Both the position numbers and the translations under genes were made by a program. Positions 16,541-26,792 of a stretch of DNA of 64,000 nucleotides are shown here, in pieces (the first letter of the stretch is position 1; each line of letters begins with the position of its first letter). A model generated the notes under the pieces. The model had not been told where the DNA came from, did not search any database, and saw nothing but the letters and a program-made list of their open reading frames with translations. The DNA is from Bacteroidota bacterium (lineage in GTDB: Bacteria > Bacteroidota > Bacteroidia > Chitinophagales > LD1): contig JADJZU010000017.1 in NCBI GenBank assembly GCA_016715625.1, positions 38,329 to 102,328 on the forward strand, written 5' to 3'.

Positions 16541-17473
16541 TCAATTCAAATAGCGAGGTGATTTCAGAAATACCTTCTTTTGTTTTATGCCATCGAACTG
16601 GTAAATGAGCTGTGCTTCGTGCGAGCCGGTTTGATATTTCCGCAGTTGCCCAAAATCGAAATCAAATGCATAGCTGGCCAGGAGGTGTTTGGTGATGTGC
16701 ACGCCAAGCATCAGCCCGGCATCATCTACCGAACGGTAAAGCACGCCCACCACCACGCGCTTATTGTAGGTGAGGCTGAGGTTTACTTCGGCCTGCGCTA
16801 TAAAATCGATGCTGCGCACAAACACCGCGGGAGTCAGGTTAAATTTCTCGTTGATGTCCCAGCTGTATTTAGCATAGGCAAAGTAATGGCGCGGCACCCG
16901 AAACGGAGTGGCCGTTTTTAATCCCTGGTCAAGATTAGACACCGAAAATCCGATGGTGGTATTGTAGCCGCTAAACTCGAGCCCCGCAGCCAAAAAGGCC
17001 TTGAACCGGTTGGTGCGGTCAAAGATGGCGCTCTGATCCAGATTTTGCTGATAAATCAATTCGTCTCCCTTTACAAAACTATTGAGCATACCCACGCTCA
17101 AGCCAATGGAAAGTTTGGCGCGGTCGTTTAGCCGCTGCGAATAGGCATACGAAATACGGGCCGATGTAAACCGCTGCTTGCCCAGCATGTCGTTGGTAAT
17201 GACCAGACCCACACCGCCTCTTATTTTTGGAATGTAGCCATAGGCATTCAGCAAGAAAGTGGACGGGGCTTCTTTAAAACCCACCCACTGCTGCCGATAC
17301 AGGGCACCCAGATAAATATCGCGGGTGTTGCCACTCACTGCGGGGTTAAAAACATTGGTGTGATAGGCAAAGTGAGCAATTACCGGTTCGTTTTGCGCGC
17401 GCAATTGACTGCCAAAGGCCAGCACCGCCAGCAGGGCCGCACAACTATTTTTAATCAGGGTCAGGCGTTTCAT
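16541..17473 (-). CDS. PorP/SprF family type IX secretion membrane protein
   Basis: This 310-residue outer-membrane beta-barrel has a signal peptide (cleavage after QLRAQ, residue ~27). It opens with the family hallmark YHTNVFNPAVSGNTRD and RQQWVGFKEAPSTF, then alternating strands rich in aromatic residues and Gly. PorP/SprF proteins sit in the outer membrane and are needed for secretion or surface attachment of partner adhesins with type B sorting domains. Exactly such an adhesin is encoded two genes upstream (19403-24490). It is the last gene of the three-gene operon, 30 bases after the OmpA-like gene. Confidence 0.9.
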   Translation of the reverse strand: MKRLTLIKNSCAALLAVLAFGSQLRAQNEPVIAHFAYHTNVFNPAVSGNTRDIYLGALYRQQWVGFKEAPSTFLLNAYGYIPKIRGGVGLVITNDMLGKQRFTSARISYAYSQRLNDRAKLSIGLSVGMLNSFVKGDELIYQQNLDQSAIFDRTNRFKAFLAAGLEFSGYNTTIGFSVSNLDQGLKTATPFRVPRHYFAYAKYSWDINEKFNLTPAVFVRSIDFIAQAEVNLSLTYNKRVVVGVLYRSVDDAGLMLGVHITKHLLASYAFDFDFGQLRKYQTGSHEAQLIYQFDGIKQKKVFLKSPRYLN

Positions 17474-17503
17474 ATCGTTTGTATTTAGGGGGCGCTTTTT
17501 ACT

Positions 17504-19393
17504 TTAATCGTTTTTAAGTACCTGGAAAGTGGTTCGTCTGTTCATTTGGTGTTCCTCTTCTGTTTTGGCATTTTTGACCACCGGCTGTGAGGATGAAAAT
17601 CCTTTAGAAGATAAGCGGCCGGCACTAATGCCTTTAGATATCAGATATTCCACTACGCTCTTGGCCCGGTTGTCGGAGAGCGTCAGGTTGTATTCAAATT
17701 TTCCGCGCTCATCGGTGTGCGAATTAATTTGCACCAACGCGCCCGGTGTGTCTTCCAGCAGCTTTACCAGCTTGTCTAAGCTGGGTTTAGATTCTTCGCG
17801 CAGGTTATAGCTATCGTAATCGTAATAGATATTGTCAATCTTGATTTCTTCTTTGGGTATGCGCTTGATGGCAAAATCATAATTCTGACCATTGGCTTTA
17901 GAATACTCTTTCGATGCCTTTACCCCTTGTGTGCTCAGCTTTCTGGAATCACCAAAATAGCCGGGATTGAGCACATTAATTTTATAGTCTTTGTCTTTAT
18001 CCAGCTGGAAGAGATATTCTCCATTGGAGTTGGTGGTGGTGGTGTCGCTGGTGCCATCGGCAGCACTCAGCACAACAATAGCTCCGGCAATGGGCAGATT
18101 AGTTTCCATGTCCGAAATTTTTCCTTTCACCAAAATGTTTACCGGGGTCAGAAAAAAGCTGTAGATATCATCGCTGCCCACACCTCCGCTTCGATTCGAT
18201 GTAAAATAGCCGCTTTTGTTGTCGCTGTTGTAGGCGATGTAAAAATCATCGCCACTGCTGTTGAAGGGCGCTTTGAGGTTGATGGGTTTACTCCAACTGC
18301 CGTTAGCCAGCGTAGTGTAAAACAAATCCAGTCCTCCGTATCCCGTGTTTCCCTCCGAGGAAAAGTAAAGCACCGAATCGCGCAGCACCGGAAACATTTC
18401 ATCAAACTCGGTATTAATGACAACTCCGGCATTTACCGGCTCACTCCACGAGTCTCCGTCTTTTCGCATATACCAGAGGTCGCTTCCGCCTTGTCCGCCA
18501 TCCATGCGGCTGGCAAACCACAGCTTATCGCCACCAGGCGCAATGGCCGGCTGTTCCATATCACCTTTTTGCTGAAACGACAGGGGAATAGCCTGCGGGG
18601 TTCCGAAGGTGTTGGTGGCATCATCATACGATGCTTCAAAAATGCGACAGAAGTTGTTTTTGCTTTTTCCATCGTTGCAGCGGGTGAAATAAACGGTCTT
18701 TGTTTTTTCGCAATAACTCAGCACGCCATCATTGCCCGCTGCACTAATGGCCTCCAGTTTTTTGGCTTTGCTCCAGGTCTTGTCTTCTTTGTAGTAAGCT
18801 GCCTGATACAAATCCGAAAATCCTTGTCCGTCATAGCTATAGACCGCTTCGCCTTTTTCCGAAATCCGGGAAGAGGTAAACACCAGCAAATATTTGAGTG
18901 GTACAGCCGCATAATCGCTAAAGGTTGTGTTCAGTTCTGTTTCGTTCTTGAATGTATACAACGAGGAATCCTGCGGAGTCATGAGGGCATACTTACAGTT
19001 GTTCAGCAAACGGGTAGCGTCTTTATCGTTGGGCTGTGCGGCCAAAAAGTTTTCGAACTTTTGTTGCGCCATTTCATATCGGCCCTGCTTGAGATAAATA
19101 TTTCCCTGATGAAACAGATAATTCGGATTCGCATAACCCTCTGCCTTAGCCTGATTGTACCAATCCACCGCTTCTTCGGGTTTTCCGCTGTAGCGGTAGC
19201 ATTCCGCCACTTTAAATTTAATGTCAGCTAAATCCGTTTTCTTCTCCGGCTTTTTAAGCACCTTTTGCAGCAGGGGTAGTGCAGCGGCATATTCTTTGGC
19301 GGCAAACGCTTCGTTCGCCAGCTCTAAGTTGGTTTGTGCTCGGCTGATGCTCATAGCAGCAAACAGCGTAAAAATGGTCAGATATTTTTTCAT
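17504..19393 (-). CDS. PorE-like OmpA-family protein (TPR, PD40 propeller, regulatory-like domain, OmpA)
   Basis: This 629-residue periplasmic protein has a signal peptide (ISRAQ near residue 20). Domains in order: TPR repeats at about 25-140 (ALPLLQKVLKKPEKK, AEGYANPNYLFHQGNIY), a WD40-like PD40 propeller at about 150-400 (LVFTSSRIS, KLWFASRMDGGQGGSDLWY, DLFYTTLANGSWS), a carboxypeptidase-regulatory-like beta domain at about 418-500 (VKGKISDMETNLPIAGA), and a C-terminal OmpA domain (INSHTDERGKFEYNLTLSDNRA) that binds peptidoglycan. This is the architecture of PorE, which links the T9SS to the cell wall. It lies between a PorP/SprF gene and a type B adhesin, with 9 bases to the adhesin gene. 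Confidence 0.9.
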   Translation of the reverse strand: MKKYLTIFTLFAAMSISRAQTNLELANEAFAAKEYAAALPLLQKVLKKPEKKTDLADIKFKVAECYRYSGKPEEAVDWYNQAKAEGYANPNYLFHQGNIYLKQGRYEMAQQKFENFLAAQPNDKDATRLLNNCKYALMTPQDSSLYTFKNETELNTTFSDYAAVPLKYLLVFTSSRISEKGEAVYSYDGQGFSDLYQAAYYKEDKTWSKAKKLEAISAAGNDGVLSYCEKTKTVYFTRCNDGKSKNNFCRIFEASYDDATNTFGTPQAIPLSFQQKGDMEQPAIAPGGDKLWFASRMDGGQGGSDLWYMRKDGDSWSEPVNAGVVINTEFDEMFPVLRDSVLYFSSEGNTGYGGLDLFYTTLANGSWSKPINLKAPFNSSGDDFYIAYNSDNKSGYFTSNRSGGVGSDDIYSFFLTPVNILVKGKISDMETNLPIAGAIVVLSAADGTSDTTTTNSNGEYLFQLDKDKDYKINVLNPGYFGDSRKLSTQGVKASKEYSKANGQNYDFAIKRIPKEEIKIDNIYYDYDSYNLREESKPSLDKLVKLLEDTPGALVQINSHTDERGKFEYNLTLSDNRAKSVVEYLISKGISAGRLSSKGFSSSQPVVKNAKTEEEHQMNRRTTFQVLKND

Positions 19394-19402
19394 GCTCCTG
19401 GC

Positions 19403-22400
19403 TTAGTCTTCAATCAGTAATACAGTTCCTTTAATAGCACTTTTGCGGTCGGTAATGTTGTCGAGGGTGACGACATAATAATAGGTGCCCGGAGAGACCT
19501 TGTCGCCTTGGTATTTTCCATCCCAACCATCGCGGCCCTGATAGAGTTCTTGCCCCCAGCGGTTGACAATAATCAAATCGTAGCCTTTCAAAAACACATC
19601 GTTTTTGCCGTCTTCATTAGGCGTAAAAGCATTTGGAAAATCAACTACACGCACCAGCCCTTCGGAGCGAACGCTCACACAACCTTCGTTGGTGGCAATC
19701 ACCCAAATGGAATCCAAATCGTTCAGTTTGCTCGATGCCCAGGTATTCAGATTGCCGGATTGTACCGAAGTTTCGTTCCAGAAAAACTCATAGCTGTTCA
19801 GAGAATCCGGCAATGCCGTAAACGTAATCACCTCATTTGGGAAAATGGTGTTGTTGTCTTTGTCGCTGGTAAGAGTAACCACCGGCAAAGGCGTTACGGT
19901 CACTGTGGCGGCAATTCGACCTTGCAAATTTTGACAACCTCCGCTGGAGGTAGCCTGTGCATAATAAGTGGCTGACTGTGTAAGCGGGTCGGTATTCCAG
20001 GTGCTGCCCGAGGCAATTTGCGTTCCACCCACGGCATTGTCCCACCAGGTTACGGTAGTGCCTGGTGGCGATACGTTGGCGGTGAGCTCTGCCGATGCCC
20101 CGGCACAAATGGTATCGCTTTGAGCACTAATGCCAAGTATGGTAGGCGCTTGTATTACATACACGGTTACCGGTAAGCGGCCATTGCTGTTCGTGCATCC
20201 AAATTGATTAACCACTTCGAGATAATAAATCGTGTTGGTGGCCGGAGATACGGTAAGCGGACTCACACCCAGCAAGTTTCCGCCCGATGCTGCATCATAA
20301 AAATTATAAGACACATTGCCTCCGGTAGAGTTACTTGCCGTAATGACCGTGCTGCTGCCTTCGCAAATGGTATCGTTTTGCAAAGCAACGCTCGGTGCGG
20401 TTGGCGATGGATGCACCCGCACGGTTACGCTGGCAGTTGAAGAAGCCCCACAACTGTTTTGTGCTACCACACTTACCGTTTGCAATCCTGCACTTGTCCA
20501 TTCCACATTGATGCCGGTGCTTCCCTGGCCATTGAGTATAGTGCCTCCGTTTACGGTCCAGGTGTAGGATGTTGCGTTTGCAATGTTGGGAATGCTATAC
20601 GACTCTATGCCGGGGCAAATGGCGGTGTCGCCCAGTATAACTGCATTCATCACTGGCGCAGGCGCTTGCACCGTTACAGTGAGTGTGGTAGCAGCACTTC
20701 CGCCACAAGCATTCGAAGCAATCACCGAAACGGTATAGGTACCGCTGGTACTGCCCCAGGCCACCAGAATGGCTGTTGTTCCTTGTCCGCTCAGAATATT
20801 ACCTCCGCTTATGCTCCAGGTGTAATCGGTAGCATTGGCAAGGGGTGTCACAGAATAGCTTACGGTATCATTGCCGCAGGTAGTGCCGGTGCCGGTGATG
20901 GTGCCGGGGGTCAGGGGTATTGTGTTAACTAAAATATGAACGGTATCGCTTACGCTGCCGCAAGCGTTGGTGGCTGTTACAAGATAGTTTCCGCTGTTGG
21001 CGGCTTGAGCGTTATTAATGGTCGTGTTTTGCTGCGGTGATGAAAACCCGGAGGGTCCGCTCCAACTCCATGAATTGACCGGTTGGCCGGTGGCCGATAA
21101 ACTAATATTGCCACCTGCACACAGTGTATCATCTGGCGATGCGCTGGTGCTAAGATTTTGTATCGCGGTATCTACCTGTATGGTCACACTTGCCGTTTGG
21201 TTTCCGCAAGCATTAAAAGCGGTAACGGTATAGGTGCCGCCCGATGCAACCGTGGCATTGTTGATACTTGGGTTTTGCTGTGCCGATGCAAAACCATCCG
21301 GACCGCTCCAGCTATATCCGTTGATGTTGGTACCAGCAGCTGAAAGGCTAATGCCGCTGCCGGAGCATACGTTATTACCGCCTGTGGCGGTAGCCGTTAA
21401 ATTCTGAATAGGATTATTGACCAACACCGAAACACTTGCCGTAGTGCTGCCACAGGCGTTGGTGGCCGTAACAGTATATACTCCACTATTAGCTGCGGTA
21501 GTATTGCTAATGGTGGTGTTCTGTAGTGGCGATGAATATCCGTTGGGTCCACTCCAGCTCCAAACGTTTGTTTGCGTGGCGGTGGCGCTTAGGCTAATGC
21601 TTGCCCCTGCGCATAGCGTATCATTAGGCGCAGCGTTCGATGTTAGATTTTGAATAGGCGCATCCACATCCACATTGACCGATGCTGTGGCTGTGCCACA
21701 AATATTGGTAGCCACCAGCGTATATAATCCGCTGTCGGCAAGCGATACATTCGGGCGCACCGGATTTTGCTGCGTGACGTTATAGCCATTGGGACCACTC
21801 CAGGAATAAGAAGTGGCACCTACAGCGCTGCCCGTTAAATTCAACGATGTATTAATACACAAATTTGTAAGCACTGCCCCGGCACTTACATTGGTGGGAC
21901 CGGCCGACAAACTAACATTCACGGATGCCGATGCGCTACCACACGAGTTAGTGGCGGTTAAGGTATAGTTACCCACATTGGCTGCCTGAAAATTACTAAT
22001 TGTGTTGTTCAGTTGTGAGGATGAATAGGTGTTGGGTCCACTCCACGAATAAGCGGATGCGCCCGATGCGCTACCACTTAAGTTGAGCGATGCTCCCGGA
22101 CAAACAGCGGTAGGGGTAGCGGTAGCGATAACACTCAATGGAATATTGTTAACCGTTACATCTACCGTTGCGGTAGCACTACCACAGGTATTGGTAGCGG
22201 TAATTGTATAAGTGCCGCTTGCTGCAGCCTGTGCATTCACCACAGAAGCGTTTTGGGTAATAGCCGAAAAGGTATTGGGTCCGCTCCAGCTCCACGATGT
22301 AGCATTGGTGGCGCTTCCGTTGAGCAATACCGTGTTGCCGGCACAGGCAGGATTCGGGCTGGCGCTGGCCCCCACCGCTTGCGGCACATTATTGACGGTG

Positions 22401-24490
22401 ACCACTACCGATGCACTGCCGCTGCCGCAAGTGCCGGTAGCATTGAGCGTGTAGGTGCCGGCATGTGCTGCTGTTATATTTGCCCGGGTCGTGTTCTGCG
22501 TGGCTGCCGAAAATGTGGCCGGTCCGGTCCAACTCCACCCGGTTACAGCATTACCTCCTCCGTTTAATGTAAGAGTCGCTCCGGCACAAATGGGGTTAGG
22601 GGTAGCGGTAGCAGTTACGCCCGACACGCTCGGGTTCACCGTTACGGCCAGGGTGTTTGACTTATTGCCACAACCATTGCCCGCGGTTACCGATACCGTA
22701 TAAGGTCCACCGGCTGTTGTCCAGTTGACGGTTATAGATGTAGTGCCTTGTCCGGAAGTAATGGTGCCTCCCCCGCTCACACTCCAGGTATAAGAGGTAG
22801 CACCGCTAACAGCTCCTATCGAATAGTTCTGCGAGCCCACACAGGTGCTCGCTTGGCCGCTAATGGCACCCACATTGGCCGGAGGATTATTTACCGTCAC
22901 CAATACACTGCCACGAGCTAAGCTGCTACAGCCCGGCTGCGAAGAACTTTCGGCTCCTACATAATACGTAGTGCTGGCTGCGGGCGACACCGTCAAAGGC
23001 GCATTGCCCAAAAAATTTCCTCCGGAAGCCGCATCATATACTTTATAAGTAACGCTGCCGGAGCCACTGCCGCTGATAGTGGTGGAACTACCGGCACAAA
23101 TAGGATTGGGCGATGCTGCTGCAATAGGGGTTGGTGGATTATTACAAGGCACCTGAATGCACTCGATTACAGTAGTCGGGCTTAAATTGGCCACCACTAC
23201 CGACACCGTGTTGGTGCTGGCCCCGGACAAGCTAACCGGTGTAACATTAGAAAGCGAAGGCGCAAAATTGGAGCGGGATGGTGATGTGATAATGGTCGTA
23301 TCACAATTGGTGTTATTCATAAATCCATTCTTGTCGGTTTTTACCAGGTGGTAGTTAAACCCGGTAAATTGCTGAGCGGTCATGGCCATGATGTATCCGC
23401 TATCGGCCACCTGCCTTCCTTCGGGTAAGATAGAGCTGAGTCCGGAGCTATATCCTCTGGAAAAAAGCACGGCTCCGGTGGACGAGTTTACTTTCAAAAC
23501 AAATGAAGCAAACGTAAAGGCAAGGGGCGATATGTAAGACCCCACCATGCCATACTGGCCATCGTTTGTCACAAAGCCATTATAAGGCACGCCTACCGAT
23601 AGCAAACCGGGAAAGGTGTATTGGTTGCCCGCATTCACCGTTCCTGCAGAGCTAAGTTTGAGATAAAAGGCTTTGCTGTTGTCATCTCCGTTAACCATCA
23701 CTTCGGTTCCGCTGAGGGCTACCAAAGAAGTTACTTCCTCACTATTGCTGCCACTGCCCCATTTTTTCATCCACTGCAAATTGCCGCTCACATCTGTTTT
23801 CAGCAATACCGCATCGCTGCCGTCATCGGTGGCTACTTCGCTGGCATATCCGCCAAAAATATAGCCATCGCTTACTTCGGCTACATCGTTCAAAACATGG
23901 TCGTTGATATAGGCCGTGGTATAAAAAAACACTTTAGCCCACTGCAAGGTACCGGCACTATTCACCTTCATACAAAAAAAATTGGCCGAGTCTTGTCGTG
24001 CCAATGCTCCTGCGCCATCTGGGTCGGCTCCGTAGATATACCCGGCTGCCACAAATCCTCCGTCACTCGTTTCAATAACCCGCGAGGCATATTCGTCTGT
24101 GCCAGATGCTACGCGGTAGCGGTTGCTCCAGGTCACATTTCCGTTGGCATCCAGCTTCATCAGCATGAGCCCGCTGCCGCTGGAGCCGGCTGTAATAAAT
24201 CCGCCTGTTGAAACATTTTTTATATCCCAAATGTCGGTAGCAATGGAACCGCCCGAATATCCTTTGCTCCACAGCACATTACCGATGGTGTCTAATTTGG
24301 TAACGTTGCCATACAGAGGAATAAAGCTGGTGTTGGTTCCCGCTAATACATAATTGCGATCCGGAGCTTGAATAATGTTGCCGGGAATATCGAGCGCGGC
24401 AATGTCGTAACTGGTGCGAAAAGTAATTTGCTGCGCTTGCGTCAATAAAAAAAACGCAATCGCCCACAGGGATAGGGAGAGTTTTTTCAT
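19403..24490 (-). CDS. Giant multi-domain adhesin with type B T9SS sorting domain
   Basis: This 1695-residue surface protein has a signal peptide (FFLLTQAQQ) and an N-terminal ~400-residue propeller-like region (TKLDTIGNVLWSKGYSGG). Next come Ig-like and PKD-like domains of ~80-85 residues. Seven tandem modules run from about residue 640 to 1210, each starting with a Cys motif (SPNPxCAGxxxxLxG) and containing W-S-W-[ST]-GP and YTxTATNxCGS. Then come two PKD-like domains (YTWxxxGGxILxGQGxT) and two more Ig-like domains. The final domain (FPNAFTPNEDGKNDVF to TVLLIED) is the gliding-motility-type C-terminal signal. It heads an operon with PorE-like and PorP/SprF-like genes, its likely export partners. 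The ligand is unknown. A promoter-like pair lies upstream at 24508-24536. Confidence 0.92.
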   Translation of the reverse strand: MKKLSLSLWAIAFFLLTQAQQITFRTSYDIAALDIPGNIIQAPDRNYVLAGTNTSFIPLYGNVTKLDTIGNVLWSKGYSGGSIATDIWDIKNVSTGGFITAGSSGSGLMLMKLDANGNVTWSNRYRVASGTDEYASRVIETSDGGFVAAGYIYGADPDGAGALARQDSANFFCMKVNSAGTLQWAKVFFYTTAYINDHVLNDVAEVSDGYIFGGYASEVATDDGSDAVLLKTDVSGNLQWMKKWGSGSNSEEVTSLVALSGTEVMVNGDDNSKAFYLKLSSAGTVNAGNQYTFPGLLSVGVPYNGFVTNDGQYGMVGSYISPLAFTFASFVLKVNSSTGAVLFSRGYSSGLSSILPEGRQVADSGYIMAMTAQQFTGFNYHLVKTDKNGFMNNTNCDTTIITSPSRSNFAPSLSNVTPVSLSGASTNTVSVVVANLSPTTVIECIQVPCNNPPTPIAAASPNPICAGSSTTISGSGSGSVTYKVYDAASGGNFLGNAPLTVSPAASTTYYVGAESSSQPGCSSLARGSVLVTVNNPPANVGAISGQASTCVGSQNYSIGAVSGATSYTWSVSGGGTITSGQGTTSITVNWTTAGGPYTVSVTAGNGCGNKSNTLAVTVNPSVSGVTATATPNPICAGATLTLNGGGNAVTGWSWTGPATFSAATQNTTRANITAAHAGTYTLNATGTCGSGSASVVVTVNNVPQAVGASASPNPACAGNTVLLNGSATNATSWSWSGPNTFSAITQNASVVNAQAAASGTYTITATNTCGSATATVDVTVNNIPLSVIATATPTAVCPGASLNLSGSASGASAYSWSGPNTYSSSQLNNTISNFQAANVGNYTLTATNSCGSASASVNVSLSAGPTNVSAGAVLTNLCINTSLNLTGSAVGATSYSWSGPNGYNVTQQNPVRPNVSLADSGLYTLVATNICGTATASVNVDVDAPIQNLTSNAAPNDTLCAGASISLSATATQTNVWSWSGPNGYSSPLQNTTISNTTAANSGVYTVTATNACGSTTASVSVLVNNPIQNLTATATGGNNVCSGSGISLSAAGTNINGYSWSGPDGFASAQQNPSINNATVASGGTYTVTAFNACGNQTASVTIQVDTAIQNLSTSASPDDTLCAGGNISLSATGQPVNSWSWSGPSGFSSPQQNTTINNAQAANSGNYLVTATNACGSVSDTVHILVNTIPLTPGTITGTGTTCGNDTVSYSVTPLANATDYTWSISGGNILSGQGTTAILVAWGSTSGTYTVSVIASNACGGSAATTLTVTVQAPAPVMNAVILGDTAICPGIESYSIPNIANATSYTWTVNGGTILNGQGSTGINVEWTSAGLQTVSVVAQNSCGASSTASVTVRVHPSPTAPSVALQNDTICEGSSTVITASNSTGGNVSYNFYDAASGGNLLGVSPLTVSPATNTIYYLEVVNQFGCTNSNGRLPVTVYVIQAPTILGISAQSDTICAGASAELTANVSPPGTTVTWWDNAVGGTQIASGSTWNTDPLTQSATYYAQATSSGGCQNLQGRIAATVTVTPLPVVTLTSDKDNNTIFPNEVITFTALPDSLNSYEFFWNETSVQSGNLNTWASSKLNDLDSIWVIATNEGCVSVRSEGLVRVVDFPNAFTPNEDGKNDVFLKGYDLIIVNRWGQELYQGRDGWDGKYQGDKVSPGTYYYVVTLDNITDRKSAIKGTVLLIED

Positions 24491-24507
24491 AGCTGCATTA
24501 AGTGTAT

Positions 24508-24536
24508 GTAAACATACGATAATGTGCCATGCCCAA
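24508..24536 (-). promoter_or_regulatory. Putative promoter of the adhesin operon
   Basis: On the minus strand a TTG (24534-24536) is followed after 17 bases by TATGTTTAC (24508-24516), one mismatch from the Bacteroidota TAnnTTTG -7 element. It ends 17 bases before the adhesin ATG at 24490. A short palindrome, GTATGTAAACATAC, overlaps the -7 element. Confidence 0.35.
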
Positions 24537-24580
24537 AAAGAAAACGCGAATAGCCTTAGGGCGATTATTTGAAGTCTATA

Positions 24581-24883
24581 TCAGACCTCTTTGAGGATGG
24601 TTCTGAAAGCACTGAATTTTCCGGGAAACATTTCGGCTCCTTCTTTTTGGAGACGGGGCGCGTGCTGCGCTTTGTAATCAAAATAACGACCCATACTGTC
24701 TGTTTTATACTGAATGGCATAAGTGATGCCATCGGTGGTATTTTCTTCGAGAACCCGAAATATTTTGGCGTCATCAAAACAACCTGTTTCCAATACGCGT
24801 GCGATGTGTTCTTCTTTCATCCACCGAAGCCACAGGTCGTGTACATCGAGGTCAATTTTAATGGTGACGTTGTAAATAATCAT
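24581..24883 (-). CDS. DUF4286 family protein
   Basis: This 100-residue protein matches the Bacteroidota DUF4286 family in length and pattern: MIIYNVTIKIDLDVHDLWLRWMKEEHI at the start, then ETGCFDDAKIFRVLEEN and YAIQYKTDSMGRYFDYKAQHAP. It is probably a small cytoplasmic alpha-beta protein of the dimeric alpha-beta barrel type, with no signal peptide or membrane segment. Function is not known for the family. It follows the TPR protein gene by 46 bases in the same direction and could share its transcript. Confidence 0.8.
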   Translation of the reverse strand: MIIYNVTIKIDLDVHDLWLRWMKEEHIARVLETGCFDDAKIFRVLEENTTDGITYAIQYKTDSMGRYFDYKAQHAPRLQKEGAEMFPGKFSAFRTILKEV

Positions 24884-24929
24884 AGTTGGACTGGTCTTTT
24901 TCTTAGCGGCCTCTTGGCTGTTCCTGGTC

Positions 24930-26741
24930 TTAATCGCTCACTTTGTCGCCCCGCAATGTTCTGAATCTTTTGCGGGCTTCTATAACCAGCAAAGAACTGT
25001 TGTAATCAGTAATAATGGTTTGATACAGCTCTTTTGCTTTTTCTTTATTTCCCAGATATTGTTCGTTGATTTCTGCGAGCAGAAATGTAGCATCGTCTCC
25101 TTTAAGGTCTGTTTTGTAGTTTTTAATAATGTCTTCCAGTAGCGGCATGGCTTTCTCTACTTCTTTCTTTTTTAAATATAGTTGTGCTTTGGCGTATTCT
25201 ATATCATCATACAAAGCATGGCCCGGAAAGAGATACACAATAGTGTCTAATGTTCCACGTGCCTCATCCGGTTTGTTTTGATAAAGCAGCAATTCTGCTT
25301 TAGCATACATTTGCATTGGTGTTTCCACGGTGTCCATACCCAGATTATCAATAATAAAGACCGAGAGGTTGATAGCATCATTAGATATAAGTTCGGAGGT
25401 AGAGCTTTTTAAAGCATCTAATTGCGTTTGCGCCCATTCAAAATCTCCCTTGTAATAGGCCAGTTTTGCATTTCTGAATCTTGCCTCTTCGCCCAGTGGT
25501 GAGTCTTTTTCGTCTTTATCCACCTGGGCATACAGCAACGTGGATTCCCACACATCACCCTCTATGAGATAAAAATCGCCCAGCGATAATTTGGTTTGAT
25601 TTTTTAAGGCCTGACTTACACCTCCCATGGCTATTAACTCATTGCACAAATCCATGGCGCTTTTTATATCGTACAGATAAAAACCCTCCAGATCGGCAAG
25701 CTCTTTCATGCTCTGTGCCATTCTGAAATTGCGTCCGTTTTCGTTGATAAAACTGAGATAGTCATTTTTTAATCCTTCTAAATCCTGTTGGGTGTAGTTT
25801 AGTTTTTTCTGTATTTTTTCTTTTCGACAGTTGAGTAGTTCGGTGCGTGCCTGAAAATAAAGACTGCCGCTGTTTCCTTTATTCACTACATATTCCAAAC
25901 CGGCTATGGCTTCATCGTAAAACCCTTCCGTTAAAGCCATGCGCGCAATATTCATCACCCGCGAACCGTTTTCATTTTTCCTTTTATCCAATGCTTTCAT
26001 CTGCACCAGCGCACCCTCAAAATCTTTATTTTGTATATACACCCAGGTAAGTAAATCGATGTATTCATCCGCAGCCGAAAATTTTTGAACTTTTACATAC
26101 AGCTGCCCTTCCATTTCCTGAAGCAGTTTTTCCTGCTGAGCCGAACTTTGTATGATGTTTTTTACCAATTGCACATTCTGCGGATACTTTTCTATATAGT
26201 CCAAAAAGTATTTTACCGCTGTAGTGGCATCTCCTTTATTTAAAGCTGCACCAGCCATTTCGAAACTGAAATAAAAATTGTCTTTCACTATTTTACTTCC
26301 TCTGTCATACGATTGCAATACGTAATCATATAGCCGGTAGCTTTCAAATGCTGCAGCTGTAGCCCGGATAGAAATTTCGTTTTGCTTCATCTCCTTCAAT
26401 ACTTTTTCGTATTGCTCTTTTGACTTTTCAATATTTGGTATCTGTGCATACAGGTAACCCATATCTACCGAAAATTGCGGAGCCGGATCTTTCTTTATCA
26501 TTCTTTTGACCACCTTCTCCAGGTCGTCATATTTTTTGAGTGCCAACAGACATTTATAAAGCGGCTGATAAAATTTTACTGCGTTATCATTCTTATCCCA
26601 TAAACTTCTATAAAGTTCGGCTGCCTTGTCGTACTCCCCGTTTTGCAGATAGCTGGCCGCCAAAGCCTCATCGCGACCGGCCTGTGCAAAAACAGAGACC
26701 GAAAAAAGGGTAAGCAGAAAAAAGAGAAAATGATTTTTCAT
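24930..26741 (-). CDS. Secreted or periplasmic TPR-repeat protein
   Basis: This 603-residue protein starts at the ATG at 26741 (MKNHFLFFLLTLFSVSVFAQAG), which gives a clean signal peptide. An in-frame upstream Met at 26792 adds a hydrophobic run with no purpose and was rejected. The rest is almost entirely helical TPR-like repeats, for example YLQNGEYDKAAELYRSLWDK, LGEEARFRNAKLAYYKGDFEWA and DDIEYAKAQLYLKKKEVEKA. The C-terminal half looks like the tol-pal/outer-membrane-assembly TPR type (LFPGHALYDDIEYAKAQL). It probably acts as a periplasmic scaffold; the partner is unknown. It is followed by the DUF4286 gene. Upstream lies a 500-bp non-coding region with DnaA-box-like sequences. Confidence 0.8.
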   Translation of the reverse strand: MKNHFLFFLLTLFSVSVFAQAGRDEALAASYLQNGEYDKAAELYRSLWDKNDNAVKFYQPLYKCLLALKKYDDLEKVVKRMIKKDPAPQFSVDMGYLYAQIPNIEKSKEQYEKVLKEMKQNEISIRATAAAFESYRLYDYVLQSYDRGSKIVKDNFYFSFEMAGAALNKGDATTAVKYFLDYIEKYPQNVQLVKNIIQSSAQQEKLLQEMEGQLYVKVQKFSAADEYIDLLTWVYIQNKDFEGALVQMKALDKRKNENGSRVMNIARMALTEGFYDEAIAGLEYVVNKGNSGSLYFQARTELLNCRKEKIQKKLNYTQQDLEGLKNDYLSFINENGRNFRMAQSMKELADLEGFYLYDIKSAMDLCNELIAMGGVSQALKNQTKLSLGDFYLIEGDVWESTLLYAQVDKDEKDSPLGEEARFRNAKLAYYKGDFEWAQTQLDALKSSTSELISNDAINLSVFIIDNLGMDTVETPMQMYAKAELLLYQNKPDEARGTLDTIVYLFPGHALYDDIEYAKAQLYLKKKEVEKAMPLLEDIIKNYKTDLKGDDATFLLAEINEQYLGNKEKAKELYQTIITDYNSSLLVIEARKRFRTLRGDKVSD

Positions 26742-26792
26742 CACCGGCCAAAGAAAACGAATAATATAAAGAAGCAGTGTTACAGACAACAA

